Notes: a model not told the origin generated them from the letters alone. A stretch of 64,000 nt of DNA from Bradyrhizobium sp. SZCCHNS1050 (GCF_032484785.1 NZ_JAUETR010000001.1:3723501-3787500), one strand, 5' to 3'; counted from the first letter of the stretch, positions 17,307-26,774 are shown. Program-made: numbers and translations.

Positions 17307-18923
17307 ATGACGAATCGGCCGTTCAAGAGCGGCGAGAGCCGCGATCAAGAGAGCCTGCTTCCGCCTCGGATTGAGGATTATGTCGGGCCGGACAATCCGG
17401 TTCGTGCGATTGACAGCTACGTCAACGCCCTCGATCTTGCCAAGCTTGGCTTCCGCCACGCCAAGCGGAGGGGATTGGGTGTCGGGCAGCCGCCGTACGA
17501 TCCGGCGGACCTGCTGAAGCTTTATCTCTATGGTTATCTGAACCAGATCAGATCGTCGCGCCGGCTCGAGCGTGAAGCCGGCCGCAATCTGGAGCTGATC
17601 TGGCTGTTGAGGAACCTGAAGCCCGGCTATCGGACGATTGCGAACTTCCGCAAGGAGAACTGGGCTGCCTTGAAGGCGGCGAACCGTAGCTTCGTCCTGT
17701 TGCTGCAGGAGATCGGGCTGATCGGCGGGACCCTGGTCGCGGTCGATGGCGCGCTGTTCCACGGCAATGCCAGCAAGGACAGCATCTTCACGCGCGGGAA
17801 GCTCGCCAAACAGATCGCCAAGCTCGATGAGGAGATCGAGGCGTACGGCAAGTCTCTCGACACCAACGACGCGACGGAAGCCAAGCGGCCCGGCGACGGC
17901 AAGGATGACAACAAGGATGGAGGCGATGTCGGGGACAAGATCAAGGAGCTGATGGCCAAGCGTGAACGCGCACAGTCCGATCTGGAGAACCTGGACAAAG
18001 GCGACAAGGGACAGGTGTCGAAGACCGATCCCGATGCGCGGCTGCTGAGCAAGGGCGACCAGACGATCGCAGGCTACAATGTCCAGAGCGTCGTCGACGA
18101 CAAGCATAAGCTGATCATCGCCAGCGAGGTCGTCAATCGCAGCGATACAGGACACCTTCATATGATGGCGAAGGCGGCCAAGGAGGGCCTCCAGGTCGAG
18201 GCGCTGCAGATACTGGCGGATGTCGGCTATTACAACAGCGGGGATCTCAAGGCTTGCGAGGATGACGGCATCACCGCCTATGTCCCGCTGCATCACGGCA
18301 ATGGCAAGAAGCACGGTCGCTTCACGCGAGGTGACTTCACCTACAATTCCGCAACCGACACCTATCAGTGTCCCGCAGGCCAAGCGCTGCATCCAACGAA
18401 GAAGCTCTGGAAGAATACGAGCGGCAGGATGGAACGCCGCTACCTGGCCTCCGTAGCGACTTGCGGCATCTGCCTCCTCAAGGCGTCTTGTCTCTCTGCG
18501 AAGGCAAAAAGCCGCAGCGTCTCTCGATGGGAGCACGAAGAGGTGCTGGATCGTCACCGCCAGAGGATGGCGAGCGAACAGGCCGGCCGATTGATGCGCC
18601 GCCGCTCAGCCATCGTCGAGCACCCGTTCGGCACGCTCAAGTGCCGCGCCGGCTATCAGCACTTCCTTGTCCGCGGCTTCGACAAGGTTCGCGGGGAATG
18701 GAGCCTGATGGCGCTCTCCTACAACCTCACCCGCGTCCTCAACATTCTCGGTTTCGACGACTTCCTCGCCCGCATCGCCGAATGGGCTCTTGCAGCTCTA
18801 CATGCCACTTCTGGCAAGGCAAGGGGCGCATGGGAGGCGATTTCGTTTGCCCTCATCCGGTTCTGGACCATGATGCAGTCATGGCTCGAAATTGCACCGC
18901 GCCGAGCCCTCTCAGCCCCCTAA
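17307..18923 (+). CDS. IS1182-family transposase
   Basis: A 538-residue DDE transposase. The N-terminal domain (FKSGESRDQESLLPPRIEDY, then VRAIDSYVNAL) is characteristic of the family. The catalytic Asp lies in LVAVDGALFHGNASKD near residue 150, the second Asp in ILADVGYYNSGDL near residue 310, and the Glu in RRRSAIVEHPFGTLK near residue 435. A charged coiled-coil insertion rich in Lys, Asp and Gly lies between the first two (residues about 180-245). CPAGQAL plus ATCGICLLKASCL form a cysteine cluster typical of the family. The ATG at 17307 is taken as start because earlier starts lie outside or at the element end; an in-frame GTG at 17283 is possible. No frameshift or stop is seen. Confidence 0.92.
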   Translation: MTNRPFKSGESRDQESLLPPRIEDYVGPDNPVRAIDSYVNALDLAKLGFRHAKRRGLGVGQPPYDPADLLKLYLYGYLNQIRSSRRLEREAGRNLELIWLLRNLKPGYRTIANFRKENWAALKAANRSFVLLLQEIGLIGGTLVAVDGALFHGNASKDSIFTRGKLAKQIAKLDEEIEAYGKSLDTNDATEAKRPGDGKDDNKDGGDVGDKIKELMAKRERAQSDLENLDKGDKGQVSKTDPDARLLSKGDQTIAGYNVQSVVDDKHKLIIASEVVNRSDTGHLHMMAKAAKEGLQVEALQILADVGYYNSGDLKACEDDGITAYVPLHHGNGKKHGRFTRGDFTYNSATDTYQCPAGQALHPTKKLWKNTSGRMERRYLASVATCGICLLKASCLSAKAKSRSVSRWEHEEVLDRHRQRMASEQAGRLMRRRSAIVEHPFGTLKCRAGYQHFLVRGFDKVRGEWSLMALSYNLTRVLNILGFDDFLARIAEWALAALHATSGKARGAWEAISFALIRFWTMMQSWLEIAPRRALSAP

Positions 18924-18929
18924 TTCGGA

Positions 18930-18945
18930 TTCTTGCCCAGCCTCG
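18930..18945 (-). repeat. Right terminal inverted repeat of the insertion element
   Basis: TTCTTGCCCAGCCTCG, the exact reverse complement of 17263-17278. It lies six bases after the transposase stop codon region TAATTCGGA. Confidence 0.88.
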
Positions 18946-19420
18946 TCGGGCAAATCAGGCGGATGCTTCCGCTCGTCCTGCTGCCGCATGAGGGGCGTGT
19001 CGCGACCGTCACGAGGCGTTGGCAGTGGGATGCGATGGGCGTGGATTGCCGCAGCGTGAGTTGATCGCGCGGACGAACGGCGATGCACGTACGGTCAAGT
19101 CGCGTGGTCCTGACACCCCGATGCTGGTGTCCCGCGCAACGCGCGCAAGCGCGTTGTCGCGCATGGTGGCCAACAAGCCCGGCGCACCAGGGAGATCGCG
19201 AAGCAGCCGTTCAAACCGTCGCGCAGGGAAGGCCGGGTGTTTCCGGCTGCACCTGTGGTACCTGCCGCCTGCATTTTTTACGCAGGCGGGCCACGGGCGT
19301 CAGCCGACGCCCGGCCTTCCCTGTGCCCTCTGTGTCGAGAGGGCGAGCCAAATGAACAACTCGGACGCCGAGCGCCACGAGGACGCGATGCCATGCCTAT
19401 TCTGATCTGCTCTGCCGTGT
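18946..19420. repeat. Degenerate copy of a Bradyrhizobium dispersed repeat unit
   Basis: The sequence starts GGGCAAATCAGGCGGATG and contains GAGGGGCGTGTCGCGACCGT, GGGATGCGATGGGCGTGGAT, GTGGTCCTGACACCCCGATG and TGCCCTCTGTGTCGAGAGGG. These landmarks occur in the same order in a repeat of about half a kilobase that I remember from photosynthetic Bradyrhizobium genomes. Several short frames look protein-like by composition (for example 19083-19355 on the plus strand) but have no domain, and the best-conserved signals are nucleotide-level. I treat it as a non-coding or decayed mobile repeat. From 19421 to 19629 there is only a GTCAAGCCGGGCGACGACG palindrome fragment near 19532. Confidence 0.6.
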
Positions 19421-19629
19421 TCGGCCCGGCTCCTACCACCCGACAACTGTCATCGCCCGCGAAAAGCGGGCGATCCGGTACGCCGCGGCCTGTCGGCTCA
19501 ACCACTGCTGCCTCGGCGTACGGGGGCGCCCGGTCAAGCCGGGCGACGACGCCGAGGTTGGACAACGGCAGCGCGCGTCAATCCGCTTCCACCGCTGGCA
19601 AAATCACCCCGCCATGGTTACATTGCGTC

Positions 19630-19790
19630 AGCGAGGCTGCGACGCGCGTCCGGAACCAACATATCCCCGGGGCCTTATCGATCCTTTAGGGAACTGTCCC
19701 TGGCCAGGTCCGTGGACCTGGACATATGGTGCCCACCTACTTTCGTAGGGAACTCCGGGATCGAGCGTTTCAACGGCGATTGCGGCTTCG
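19630..19790 (+). ncRNA. ssrS: Candidate 6S RNA (ssrS) upstream of fthC
   Basis: The segment lies directly before fthC, the conserved 6S position in proteobacteria. It folds as a long rod: TCGATCC (19678-19684) pairs with GGATCGA (19758-19764); inside are an apical hairpin CCAGGTCC/GGACCTGG (19704-19721) and a small hairpin CCTAC-TTTC-GTAGG (19736-19749), with unpaired stretches (TTTAGGGAACTG opposite GAACTCC) that could form the open bubble used to mimic a promoter. The outer stem and both ends are estimated. 6S RNA binds sigma-70 holoenzyme in stationary phase. The assignment rests on position, fold and remembered similarity. Confidence 0.65.
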
Positions 19791-19896
19791 CGCTTGTCTC
19801 TCTCCCTCTGTTCTGTCCCCTTGATTGCCGACCTGCTGCGTTTCTGAGAACGTTGGAGTGCCCGCGTCCGCGAGCTCTTGACGGAGATCCCGCCGC

Positions 19897-20484
19897 ATGC
19901 CGATGAAGGCCGTCCAGCACACCAAGCAGCAGCTGCGAGCTGCAGCCCTCGCCGCGCGCGACGCGCTGAGCGACGAGGCGCGCAGCGCCGCCGCGCAGGC
20001 CATCGCGGCGCGCGGGCTCCCCTTCGCGCTGGAGCCGGGCCAGGTGGTCTCGGGCTATGCGCCGATTCGCAACGAGCTCGATCCGGTGCCGCTGATGCGC
20101 GTGCTGGCGGCGAAGGGTGCGCGGCTGGCACTGCCGGTCATCCTGGCGCGCGGCCATTCGCTCTCCTTCCGGGCGTGGTCGCCGGGTGATCGGCTGACAT
20201 TGGGCTCGCTCGGTATCCCCGAGCCGTCGCCTGTTGCGGCCGAACTGGTGCCGGACGTGATGCTGGTCCCGCTCGCCGCCTTCGACCGCACCGGCCATCG
20301 CATCGGTTACGGTGGCGGCTACTACGACTACACCTTCTCGCACTTGCGTAAATCGCATCACCTCATCGGCGTCGGCCTCGGCTTTGCCGTGCAGGAAACC
20401 GAGGCGATCCCGGCCTTGGCCCACGACGCGGCGCTGGATTATGTGCTAACCGAGCGCGAGACCTTGGATTTCCGGAGCAATTGA
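19897..20484 (+). CDS. fthC: 5-formyltetrahydrofolate cyclo-ligase
   Basis: A 195-residue protein with the family signatures: KQQLRAAALAARDAL near the N-terminus, SGYAPIRNELDPVPLM near residue 48 and the ATP/substrate loop DRTGHRIGYGGGYYDYTF around residues 128-145. It converts 5-formyl-THF to 5,10-methenyl-THF using ATP. It begins about 110 bases after the 6S RNA candidate and is followed after one base by the phosphodiesterase gene, so it is probably the first protein gene of a 6S-fthC-ymdB transcript. The ATG at 19897 (MPMKAVQ) is used; a second ATG two codons later is equally possible. Confidence 0.94.
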   Translation: MPMKAVQHTKQQLRAAALAARDALSDEARSAAAQAIAARGLPFALEPGQVVSGYAPIRNELDPVPLMRVLAAKGARLALPVILARGHSLSFRAWSPGDRLTLGSLGIPEPSPVAAELVPDVMLVPLAAFDRTGHRIGYGGGYYDYTFSHLRKSHHLIGVGLGFAVQETEAIPALAHDAALDYVLTERETLDFRSN

Positions 20485-20485
20485 G

Positions 20486-21310
20486 TTGCGAATTCTCTTC
20501 GTCGGCGACGTCGTCGGCCGGGCCGGCCGCAGCGCCGTCTCGGACCACCTGCCAGGCCTGATCCGCGATTGGGCGCTCGATCTCGTCATCGTCAATGGTG
20601 AGAACGCGGCCGGCGGATTCGGCATCACCGAGGCGATCTATCAGGAGCTGGTCGACGCCGGCGCCGACGCGGTCACGCTCGGCAACCACTCCTGGGACCA
20701 GCGCGAGGCGCTGGTGTTCATCGAGCGCGCACCGCGCCTGGTGCGCCCTGCGAATTATCCGGCGGGCACGCCCGGCCGTGGCGCGGCGCTGGTCGACGCC
20801 AAGAACGGCGCCCGCGCGCTGGTGGTCAACGTGCTCGGGCGCGTGTTCATGACGCCGTTCGACGACCCGTTCGCGGCTGTCGGCCGCGAGCTCGGCGCCT
20901 GCCCGCTGCGCGAGGCGGCGGATGCGATCGTGGTCGACGTGCATTGCGAGGCCTCCAGCGAGAAGCAGGGCCTGGGCTATTTCTGCGACGGCCGCGCCAG
21001 CCTCGTCGTCGGCACCCATACGCATGTGCCAACGGCCGATCACCAGATCCTGCCCGGCGGCACCGCCTACATGACCGATGCCGGCATGACCGGCGATTAC
21101 GACTCCATCATCGGCATGCAGAAGGACGAGCCGCTGCGCCGCTTCCAGTCGGGCATCCCGTCGGCGCGCTTCGAGCCGGCCTCCGGCGAGGCGACGTTGA
21201 GCGGCGTGGCGGTCGAGACCGACAACGGCACCGGGCTTGCGATCAAGATCGCGCCGGTGCGCATCGGCGGCCGGCTGTCGCCGGCGAAGCCTTCGTTCTG
21301 GGGAGGATGA
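20486..21310 (+). CDS. YmdB-like calcineurin-type phosphodiesterase (TIGR00282 family)
   Basis: A 274-residue metallophosphoesterase of the YmdB family: MRILFVGDVVGRAGR, VNGENAAGGFGIT, TLGNHSWDQRE, VVDVHCEASSEK, GTHTHVPTAD and DAGMTGDYDSIIGM place all the usual metal ligands (Asp, Glu, Asn, His). B. subtilis YmdB hydrolyses 2',3'-cyclic nucleotides and affects biofilm formation; the role here is not shown. The start is a TTG at 20486, one base after the fthC stop, with GGAG eight bases before it inside fthC. Confidence 0.9.
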   Translation: MRILFVGDVVGRAGRSAVSDHLPGLIRDWALDLVIVNGENAAGGFGITEAIYQELVDAGADAVTLGNHSWDQREALVFIERAPRLVRPANYPAGTPGRGAALVDAKNGARALVVNVLGRVFMTPFDDPFAAVGRELGACPLREAADAIVVDVHCEASSEKQGLGYFCDGRASLVVGTHTHVPTADHQILPGGTAYMTDAGMTGDYDSIIGMQKDEPLRRFQSGIPSARFEPASGEATLSGVAVETDNGTGLAIKIAPVRIGGRLSPAKPSFWGG

Positions 21311-21319
21311 GAGCCTGGA

Positions 21320-22750
21320 TCAGGCCTTGAGCCGAAAACCCATCCGGAACGCGCCCCAATGCCGGCCCTTGATGAAGATCGGCGCCGAGAGGTCCTTCAT
21401 CAGCACGAACTGCCCGCCGCCCATGTCGCGGCGGTAGGTCTGCAGCAGAAACGGCTTGTTGCTGGCGGCGGCGACCTTCTTCACCGCGCGGTCCTCGAAC
21501 AGCCGGCGGTTGCGGCAGTTGGCGTTGTTCCAGACCGGATCGGGCCCCTGCGGCTTGCGGTAGTTCGGATTGTGCGTCGGCAGGTAGCCGCCGCGCGCCC
21601 AGGCGACGCAGAACACGATGCGCGGATCGCTGCCCTGGATCGGGTCCTGGATCGCCGGCAGGACGCGGTCGGTGAATTCGACGTAGCGCGTCATGTACTG
21701 CTTGGGATTGGTGCCGGGGATCTCGCGATAGCTCTCGTCCATCAGGTCGGCGAGCGTGATCTCGCCGCGGTCGATCGCCGTTTCGAAGGTCGCTGAGATC
21801 TGCCGGGCGGTGTCGACGACGGTCTTGATCAGCGGCGCGTCCGCGGTCTGTACGCCGCTCTCGGCGATCAGCCCGATCAGCGCCTCGGAATGATCGAGCA
21901 GCTTGGCGATCCGGCTGTCGGCCTGTTTGAGCTCGACCGAGGACTGGTCGACGCCCTTGGCGAGCTCGTTGAGCTCGCTGATCACGGCGTCGCAATGCGC
22001 GAGGTTGGAGGTCGCGGCCTTCGCCACGCCGTCGATCTCCTGGCCGACGCTGGTGAAGCCGTCCTGGACGCGGACGATGATGCCGCCGATCTGCTGGGCG
22101 CCTTCACCCGCGGTCTTGGCGCGGGAGGAGGCCTGGCCGCTCTCGCCGAGCAGGCTCTTCACCTGCGAGTCGAGCCCGCGCAGGGTATCGCCGATCTCCT
22201 GGGTGGCCTGCCGCGTCGCCTCGGCGAGCGACTTCACCTCGCTTGCGACGACAGCGAAGCCCCGGCCGGCGCTGCCGGCACGGGCCGCCTCGATGGTTGC
22301 GTTCAGCGCCAGCAGGTTGGTCTGCTTGGCGATCGCCTCGATCGCGACCGAGACCTTGGCGACCTGCGACAGCGCATCGCCGACCGAGCCGAGCCGCTGC
22401 TCGATGCGCTCGACGGACTCGACCAATTCGGCGATGTGCCGCACCGCGGTGTCGACCACGTTGCGCGACTGGGCGATGTCGCCGACCGCGGCGGTCGTGG
22501 CCGATTGCACCGCCTGCGAGGCGGTGGCGATGTCGTGATTGGCCGCGACCATGGTCTTGGCGGTGGCCTGGAGATGCCCGAACCGCTGCGACTGGTAGCT
22601 GACGCGGTTGGCGACCTCCTGGACGTTGCCGGCGACATCGGCGAGCTCGACGCCGAGACCGCCGATGCGGTCGGCGATCTCGTCCATCAGCCGTTCGGCG
22701 CCGGTGCGCGCGTCGTGACTTTCCAGAATGGCGCGTTGCGCGACCGACAT
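21320..22750 (-). CDS. Soluble chemoreceptor-like protein with C-terminal sensor domain
   Basis: A 476-residue protein with no membrane span or signal peptide. Residues about 1-270 are a methyl-accepting helical bundle; its hairpin tip reads [40 protein letters not shown] around residues 145-185. Residues about 325-476 form a separate domain: [68 protein letters not shown] and [11 protein letters not shown]. The order is the reverse of classical receptors. The downstream neighbour in transcription is the end of the ymdB-like gene (convergent); a paralogue lies 45 bases upstream. It probably feeds a CheA-type pathway from the cytoplasm. Confidence 0.88.
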   Translation of the reverse strand: MSVAQRAILESHDARTGAERLMDEIADRIGGLGVELADVAGNVQEVANRVSYQSQRFGHLQATAKTMVAANHDIATASQAVQSATTAAVGDIAQSRNVVDTAVRHIAELVESVERIEQRLGSVGDALSQVAKVSVAIEAIAKQTNLLALNATIEAARAGSAGRGFAVVASEVKSLAEATRQATQEIGDTLRGLDSQVKSLLGESGQASSRAKTAGEGAQQIGGIIVRVQDGFTSVGQEIDGVAKAATSNLAHCDAVISELNELAKGVDQSSVELKQADSRIAKLLDHSEALIGLIAESGVQTADAPLIKTVVDTARQISATFETAIDRGEITLADLMDESYREIPGTNPKQYMTRYVEFTDRVLPAIQDPIQGSDPRIVFCVAWARGGYLPTHNPNYRKPQGPDPVWNNANCRNRRLFEDRAVKKVAAASNKPFLLQTYRRDMGGGQFVLMKDLSAPIFIKGRHWGAFRMGFRLKA

Positions 22751-22795
22751 GTCCAGACTCCCGGGCTTGAAAGGATCAGAAAATCACGGCTTGGC

Positions 22796-24544
22796 TCACA
22801 ATTTGTAGGCGGTGCGGAAGCCGCCCCAGTGCCGGCCGCGAACCCGGATCGGCACGTCGATTTCGCGCATCATGATGGTGTTGCCGTTGCCCATGTCGCG
22901 CGCGTAGCTCTGGATCAGATAGGGCCGCTGGTTGCGGCCTGCCGCGAGCCCGGCCGGATCGTTGAAGATGCGGCGGTTGCGGCTGTTGGCGGTGTTGAAG
23001 GCCGTATCGCCCGGCCGCTGCGGATGCGAATAGATCCGGTTGTGCACCGGCAGATAGCCGTTGCGGTCGATCGCGACGCAGAACGCCATGCGCTGGTCCT
23101 TGGCGAGGAAGGCCTCCTGGAACGACGGCAGCACGCGCTCGGCCCAGTCGAGGATCCGGCTGCGGTGCTGCTGCGGATTGGTGCCGGGGATCTCGACATA
23201 GTTGGTATCGAACATGTCCTCGAGCGTGATCTCGCCGCGCGCAACGGCGCTCTCGAACATCCGGTTCAGCTCGGTGCCGGCTTCCATGGCGCGGGTGACG
23301 AACTCGTTGTTCTCCTCATGCAGCGCCCAGAGCTTGTCCTCGATCTTCTCGCGCAGCTCGGCGCTTGGCGCATCGAACCGCGCCTGGGCGCCGGCCTTGA
23401 CCTGCTCGGTGACGCGCAGGCGGCACGGACCGACGTCCTCCAGCACGGCGTCGAGACGCTCGTTCACGGGCAGGCGGCTCGCATCCGGGCCGGTGATCAG
23501 AAGGCCGTCGTTGGAAATCTCATAGACCGGCGCACCGATCGTGCGTGCGCCCGACTTGATCTCGAGCTTGAGGTGACAGGGCAGACGCTCGCTGCCGCTG
23601 CGCACGGGCCGATCGCCCTGCCGCAGCAGCACGGCGCAGCGCGCCTTCAGCTTCTGGGCGTACATGGTCACGGCGCGGCCGGCGTTCGTGACGCGCTCGC
23701 CATAGCTCTCGGCCTGCTGGGTGGCGTTGCTGATGTCTGCGGCGCTGTCGACCACCGAGGATATGAACTGCGAGGCCTGGGCCGCATTGTTCGACATCTC
23801 GCCGGTGGTCTGGTTCTGCTCGGCGACGGCGCCGTTGACGTTGGTGAAGACGGGGCGGATCGCCTCGATCGCCTGGGAGATGCGGTGGACGGCCTCGGCC
23901 GAGCCGGCGGCGTCCTTCTGCAGTGCCTCGATCTTGCGGGTGATCTCCTCGGTCGCGTTCTGGGTCTGGACGGCAAGCGCCTTGACCTCGGTGGCCACCA
24001 CCGCGAAGCCGCGGCCGGCCTCGCCGGCGCGGGCGGCCTCGATGGTCGAGTTGAGCGCGAGCAAGGTGGTCTGGCGCGCGATCTGGGAGATCAGGTTGAC
24101 GACGTTGCCGATCGCCGCCGAGGATTCGCGCAGGCGGTCGACGTTGGCCCGGGCTTCCGAGGCGGCGGCGCTGGCCTGGTCGGCGAGCTGGCCGGCGTCC
24201 TGGACCTGGGCACGGATACCGTGGGCGGACTGGGTCACCTTCTCTGCGGCGTGGGCGAACGTCGCCGCCGTTCCTTGCGCGGTGCTGCTGCGTCCGCTCA
24301 GCGCATCGGCGCGCTGGCGAATGTCCGTCAGCGTCCCCGCCGTCGCCTCGGCGCCGCTGGCGACCGCATCGGCGGCGCGCTCCAGCTGGCGAATCATGCC
24401 GCCGAGTTCCAGCTCCAGCAGGTCGAGGATGGCCTTGGCCGAATCGGCATCCGACGACGCCAGCGGCTCCGGCGCGGCCACCGGCTTCGGTTCGGCCACC
24501 GGCTCGGGCGCAGAGGCTCGTCTTGCAAAGAAACCAAACGCCAT
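22796..24544 (-). CDS. Soluble chemoreceptor-like protein with PilZ-like and C-terminal sensor domains
   Basis: A 582-residue paralogue of the downstream gene. The N-terminal 30 residues are Pro/Ala-rich; residues about 60-290 are the signalling bundle with tip [39 protein letters not shown]. Residues about 305-400 resemble a PilZ domain ([16 protein letters not shown] then [15 protein letters not shown]), with degenerate c-di-GMP residues. Residues about 430-582 are the shared sensor domain ([63 protein letters not shown]). The ATG at 24544 ([10 protein letters not shown]) is chosen because the upstream extension is intergenic. No membrane span; cytoplasmic. Confidence 0.87.
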   Translation of the reverse strand: MAFGFFARRASAPEPVAEPKPVAAPEPLASSDADSAKAILDLLELELGGMIRQLERAADAVASGAEATAGTLTDIRQRADALSGRSSTAQGTAATFAHAAEKVTQSAHGIRAQVQDAGQLADQASAAASEARANVDRLRESSAAIGNVVNLISQIARQTTLLALNSTIEAARAGEAGRGFAVVATEVKALAVQTQNATEEITRKIEALQKDAAGSAEAVHRISQAIEAIRPVFTNVNGAVAEQNQTTGEMSNNAAQASQFISSVVDSAADISNATQQAESYGERVTNAGRAVTMYAQKLKARCAVLLRQGDRPVRSGSERLPCHLKLEIKSGARTIGAPVYEISNDGLLITGPDASRLPVNERLDAVLEDVGPCRLRVTEQVKAGAQARFDAPSAELREKIEDKLWALHEENNEFVTRAMEAGTELNRMFESAVARGEITLEDMFDTNYVEIPGTNPQQHRSRILDWAERVLPSFQEAFLAKDQRMAFCVAIDRNGYLPVHNRIYSHPQRPGDTAFNTANSRNRRIFNDPAGLAAGRNQRPYLIQSYARDMGNGNTIMMREIDVPIRVRGRHWGGFRTAYKL

Positions 24545-24766
24545 GGGGTAGGCCCCGGTGCGGGTGAAAAGGTGCAGAGGGGCGGCATCGTTGCACTTGA
24601 CTGTGAAGCCATGGTTAACATTTGGCTTATGGTGCGGGGCAGCCAACTGGCTCTCCGAGGAGGGGGCAGCCACCCTGAAACTACCTCAAATCTTTGATTT
24701 TGACGATTCCCGGCCTATAAGGCCGCGCTTCCCCACCTGATCCCCTACGATTGCAAGAGACCTCGC

Positions 24767-25513
24767 ATGGCCGGCCATTCCCAATTCAAGAACATCATGC
24801 ATCGCAAGGGCCGGCAGGATGCGATGAAGTCCAAGCTGTTCGGCAAGCTGGCGCGCGAAATTACCGTCGCCGCCAAGCTCGGCACGCCCGATCCGGCGAT
24901 GAACCCGCGGCTGCGCGCCGCCGTGGTCGCCGCCCGGGCCGAGAACATGCCCAAGGACAACATCGAGCGGGCCATCAAGAAGGCGCTCGGCGGCGAGGGC
25001 GACAACTATGCCGAGATCCGCTACGAGGGCTACGGCCCGGGCGGCGTCGCCGTCATCGTCGAGGCGCTGACCGACAACCGCAACCGCGCCGCGTCCGACA
25101 TCCGCTCCTTCTTCACCAAATCAGGCGGCAACCTCGGCGAGACCGGCTCGGTCTCGTTCATGTTCGACCGCGTCGGCATCATCGAATTCGACCGCAGCGT
25201 CGCCTCCGACGATGCCGTGCTGGACGCCGCGATCGAGGCCGGCGCCGACGATGTGATCTCGGGCGAGGGCGGCCACGAGGTCTATGCCTCGCCGGACAGT
25301 TTCCATGAAGTCGCCAAGAACCTCGAAGCCAAGTTCGGCGAGCCGCGCAAGGCGGCGCTGACCTGGAAGCCGCAGAACACGGTGGCCGTCGACGACGAGA
25401 CCGGCGAGAAGCTGCTGAAGCTGATGGACCTCCTGAACGAACACGACGACGTCCAGAACGTCTACGCCAATTTCGAAATCTCGGACGCCCTGATGGCGAA
25501 GATGAGCGGTTGA
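24767..25513 (+). CDS. yebC: YebC/PmpR-family DNA-binding regulator
   Basis: A 248-residue protein opening [19 protein letters not shown], the family hallmark, with [21 protein letters not shown] and [25 protein letters not shown] in the central domain. The family binds DNA and in some species regulates quorum-sensing or ruv-linked genes; a translation-factor role at proline stretches has also been reported for YebC. It is immediately upstream of ruvC in the same direction, the usual proteobacterial arrangement. Confidence 0.94.
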   Translation: MAGHSQFKNIMHRKGRQDAMKSKLFGKLAREITVAAKLGTPDPAMNPRLRAAVVAARAENMPKDNIERAIKKALGGEGDNYAEIRYEGYGPGGVAVIVEALTDNRNRAASDIRSFFTKSGGNLGETGSVSFMFDRVGIIEFDRSVASDDAVLDAAIEAGADDVISGEGGHEVYASPDSFHEVAKNLEAKFGEPRKAALTWKPQNTVAVDDETGEKLLKLMDLLNEHDDVQNVYANFEISDALMAKMSG

Positions 25514-25586
25514 CGGACGCTCAACCACGTCGTTCGTGCGTTCCGTTTATGTTTCCATCGGTGCGGCGCGAGGCTATCTCTAATCC

Positions 25587-26114
25587 ATGAAAGCCCAGCC
25601 GATTCGCGCAGCAATCCGCATCATCGGGATCGATCCCGGCCTCCGCCGCACCGGCTGGGGCGTGATCGAGAGCGAGGGCAACCGGCTGATCTATGTCGGT
25701 TGCGGCTCGGTCGAGCCGCCCGATGATCTGCCGCTGGCGAGCCGGCTGCTGGCGATCCATGAGGGGCTATCGGCGGTGCTCGGCCGGTTCGCGCCGATGG
25801 AAGCCGCGGTCGAGCAGACCTTCGTCAACAAGGACGGCGTCGCCACCCTGAAGCTCGGCCAGGCCCGCGGCATCGCCATGCTGGCGCCGGCGATGTTCGG
25901 AATTTCGGTCGCCGAATACGCCCCCAACCAGGTCAAGAAGACCGTGGTCGGCGCCGGTCATGCCGACAAGGGCCAGATCGCGGTGATGCTGAAGATCCTG
26001 CTGCCGAAGGCCGAGCCGCCGTCGGCCGACGCGGCGGACGCGCTCGCCATCGCCATCACCCACGCCCATCACCGCCAGGGCCAGGCGCTGCGCATGAAGG
26101 TGGCCGGGCTATGA
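25587..26114 (+). CDS. ruvC: Holliday-junction resolvase RuvC
   Basis: A 175-residue endonuclease with the four acidic residues of the family in context: [14 protein letters not shown] near the N-terminus, [11 protein letters not shown] near residue 73, and [17 protein letters not shown] near residue 145. [14 protein letters not shown] is the DNA-contact segment. It cuts the junction that RuvAB branch-migrates. Its stop overlaps the ruvA start by four bases (ATGA), implying coupling. Confidence 0.97.
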   Translation: MKAQPIRAAIRIIGIDPGLRRTGWGVIESEGNRLIYVGCGSVEPPDDLPLASRLLAIHEGLSAVLGRFAPMEAAVEQTFVNKDGVATLKLGQARGIAMLAPAMFGISVAEYAPNQVKKTVVGAGHADKGQIAVMLKILLPKAEPPSADAADALAIAITHAHHRQGQALRMKVAGL

Positions 26115-26728
26115 TCGGCAAGCTGAAGGGGCTGATCGATTCCTACGCGGAGGATTTCGTCATCCTCGACGTCGGCGGCGTCGGCTACCAGGTGCACTGC
26201 TCGGCGCGGACGCTGCAGGCCTTGCCGTCGCCCGGTGAAGCCGCCACATTGTCGATCGAGACCTATGTGCGCGAGGACCAGATCAAGCTGTTCGGTTTTC
26301 GCTCGGATGTCGAACGGGAATGGTTTCGCCTTTTGCAGACGGTGCAGGGCGTCGGCGCCAAGGTCGCCCTCGCGGTCCTAGGCACTCTGCCGCCGGCGGA
26401 CCTCGCCAATGCGATCGCGCTGCGCGACAAGGCCGCGGTGGCGCGCACGCCGGGCGTCGGCCCCAAGGTCGCCGAGCGCATCGTCACCGAGCTGAAGGAC
26501 AAGGCGCCGGCGTTCGCCGATGTCGATCCCGGTGTCGTCAGGCTGTCCGGCGCCATCGAAGAATCCCGCGCGCCGCAGCCGATCGCGGACGCGATCTCCG
26601 CGCTCATCAATCTCGGCTATGGCCAGCCGCAGGCGGCTGCCGCCATTGCCGCCGCGTCACGCGCGGCCGGCGACAAGGCCGAGACCGCGCAACTCATTCG
26701 CCTCGGCCTCAAGGAGCTGGCGAAATAG
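26111..26728 (+). CDS. ruvA: Holliday-junction DNA helicase subunit RuvA
   Basis: A 205-residue protein with the N-terminal OB fold ([31 protein letters not shown]), the DNA-binding helix-hairpin-helix pair ([17 protein letters not shown] and [17 protein letters not shown]) and a C-terminal RuvB-binding domain ([19 protein letters not shown]). It forms the tetramer that grips the junction. It is followed after 46 bases by the deaminase-like gene rather than directly by ruvB. Confidence 0.97.
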   Translation: MIGKLKGLIDSYAEDFVILDVGGVGYQVHCSARTLQALPSPGEAATLSIETYVREDQIKLFGFRSDVEREWFRLLQTVQGVGAKVALAVLGTLPPADLANAIALRDKAAVARTPGVGPKVAERIVTELKDKAPAFADVDPGVVRLSGAIEESRAPQPIADAISALINLGYGQPQAAAAIAAASRAAGDKAETAQLIRLGLKELAK

Positions 26729-26774
26729 GCTATCGTCGCCCGGCCGGGCGAGCAGAAGGACATCCGTTTCCCCC

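Larger units (their letters stand above)
17263..18945 (+). mobile_element. Complete IS1182-family insertion sequence, 1683 bp
   Basis: The ends are a perfect 16-bp inverted repeat, CGAGGCTGGGCAAGAA at 17263-17278 and its reverse complement at 18930-18945. They enclose one full-length transposase gene, reading rightward with 44 bases before its ATG and 22 after its stop. No direct target duplication is evident at the junctions (GTGT on the left, TCGG on the right). The gene is uninterrupted, so the copy may still be active. The right flank begins with TCGGGCAAATCAGGCGGATG, the start of a degenerate dispersed repeat, suggesting the element landed at or in that repeat. Confidence 0.9.

Noticed and set aside
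17259..18949. Target-site duplication around the insertion element
   Set aside because: The bases outside the 16-bp ends (GTGT on the left, TCGG on the right) do not repeat, so no duplication is claimed.
21890..24697. A 935-residue open frame on the plus strand
   Set aside because: It lies antisense to the two chemoreceptor genes, is Gly/Leu/Arg/Asp-rich without domains, and arises from high GC in the third codon position of the real genes.
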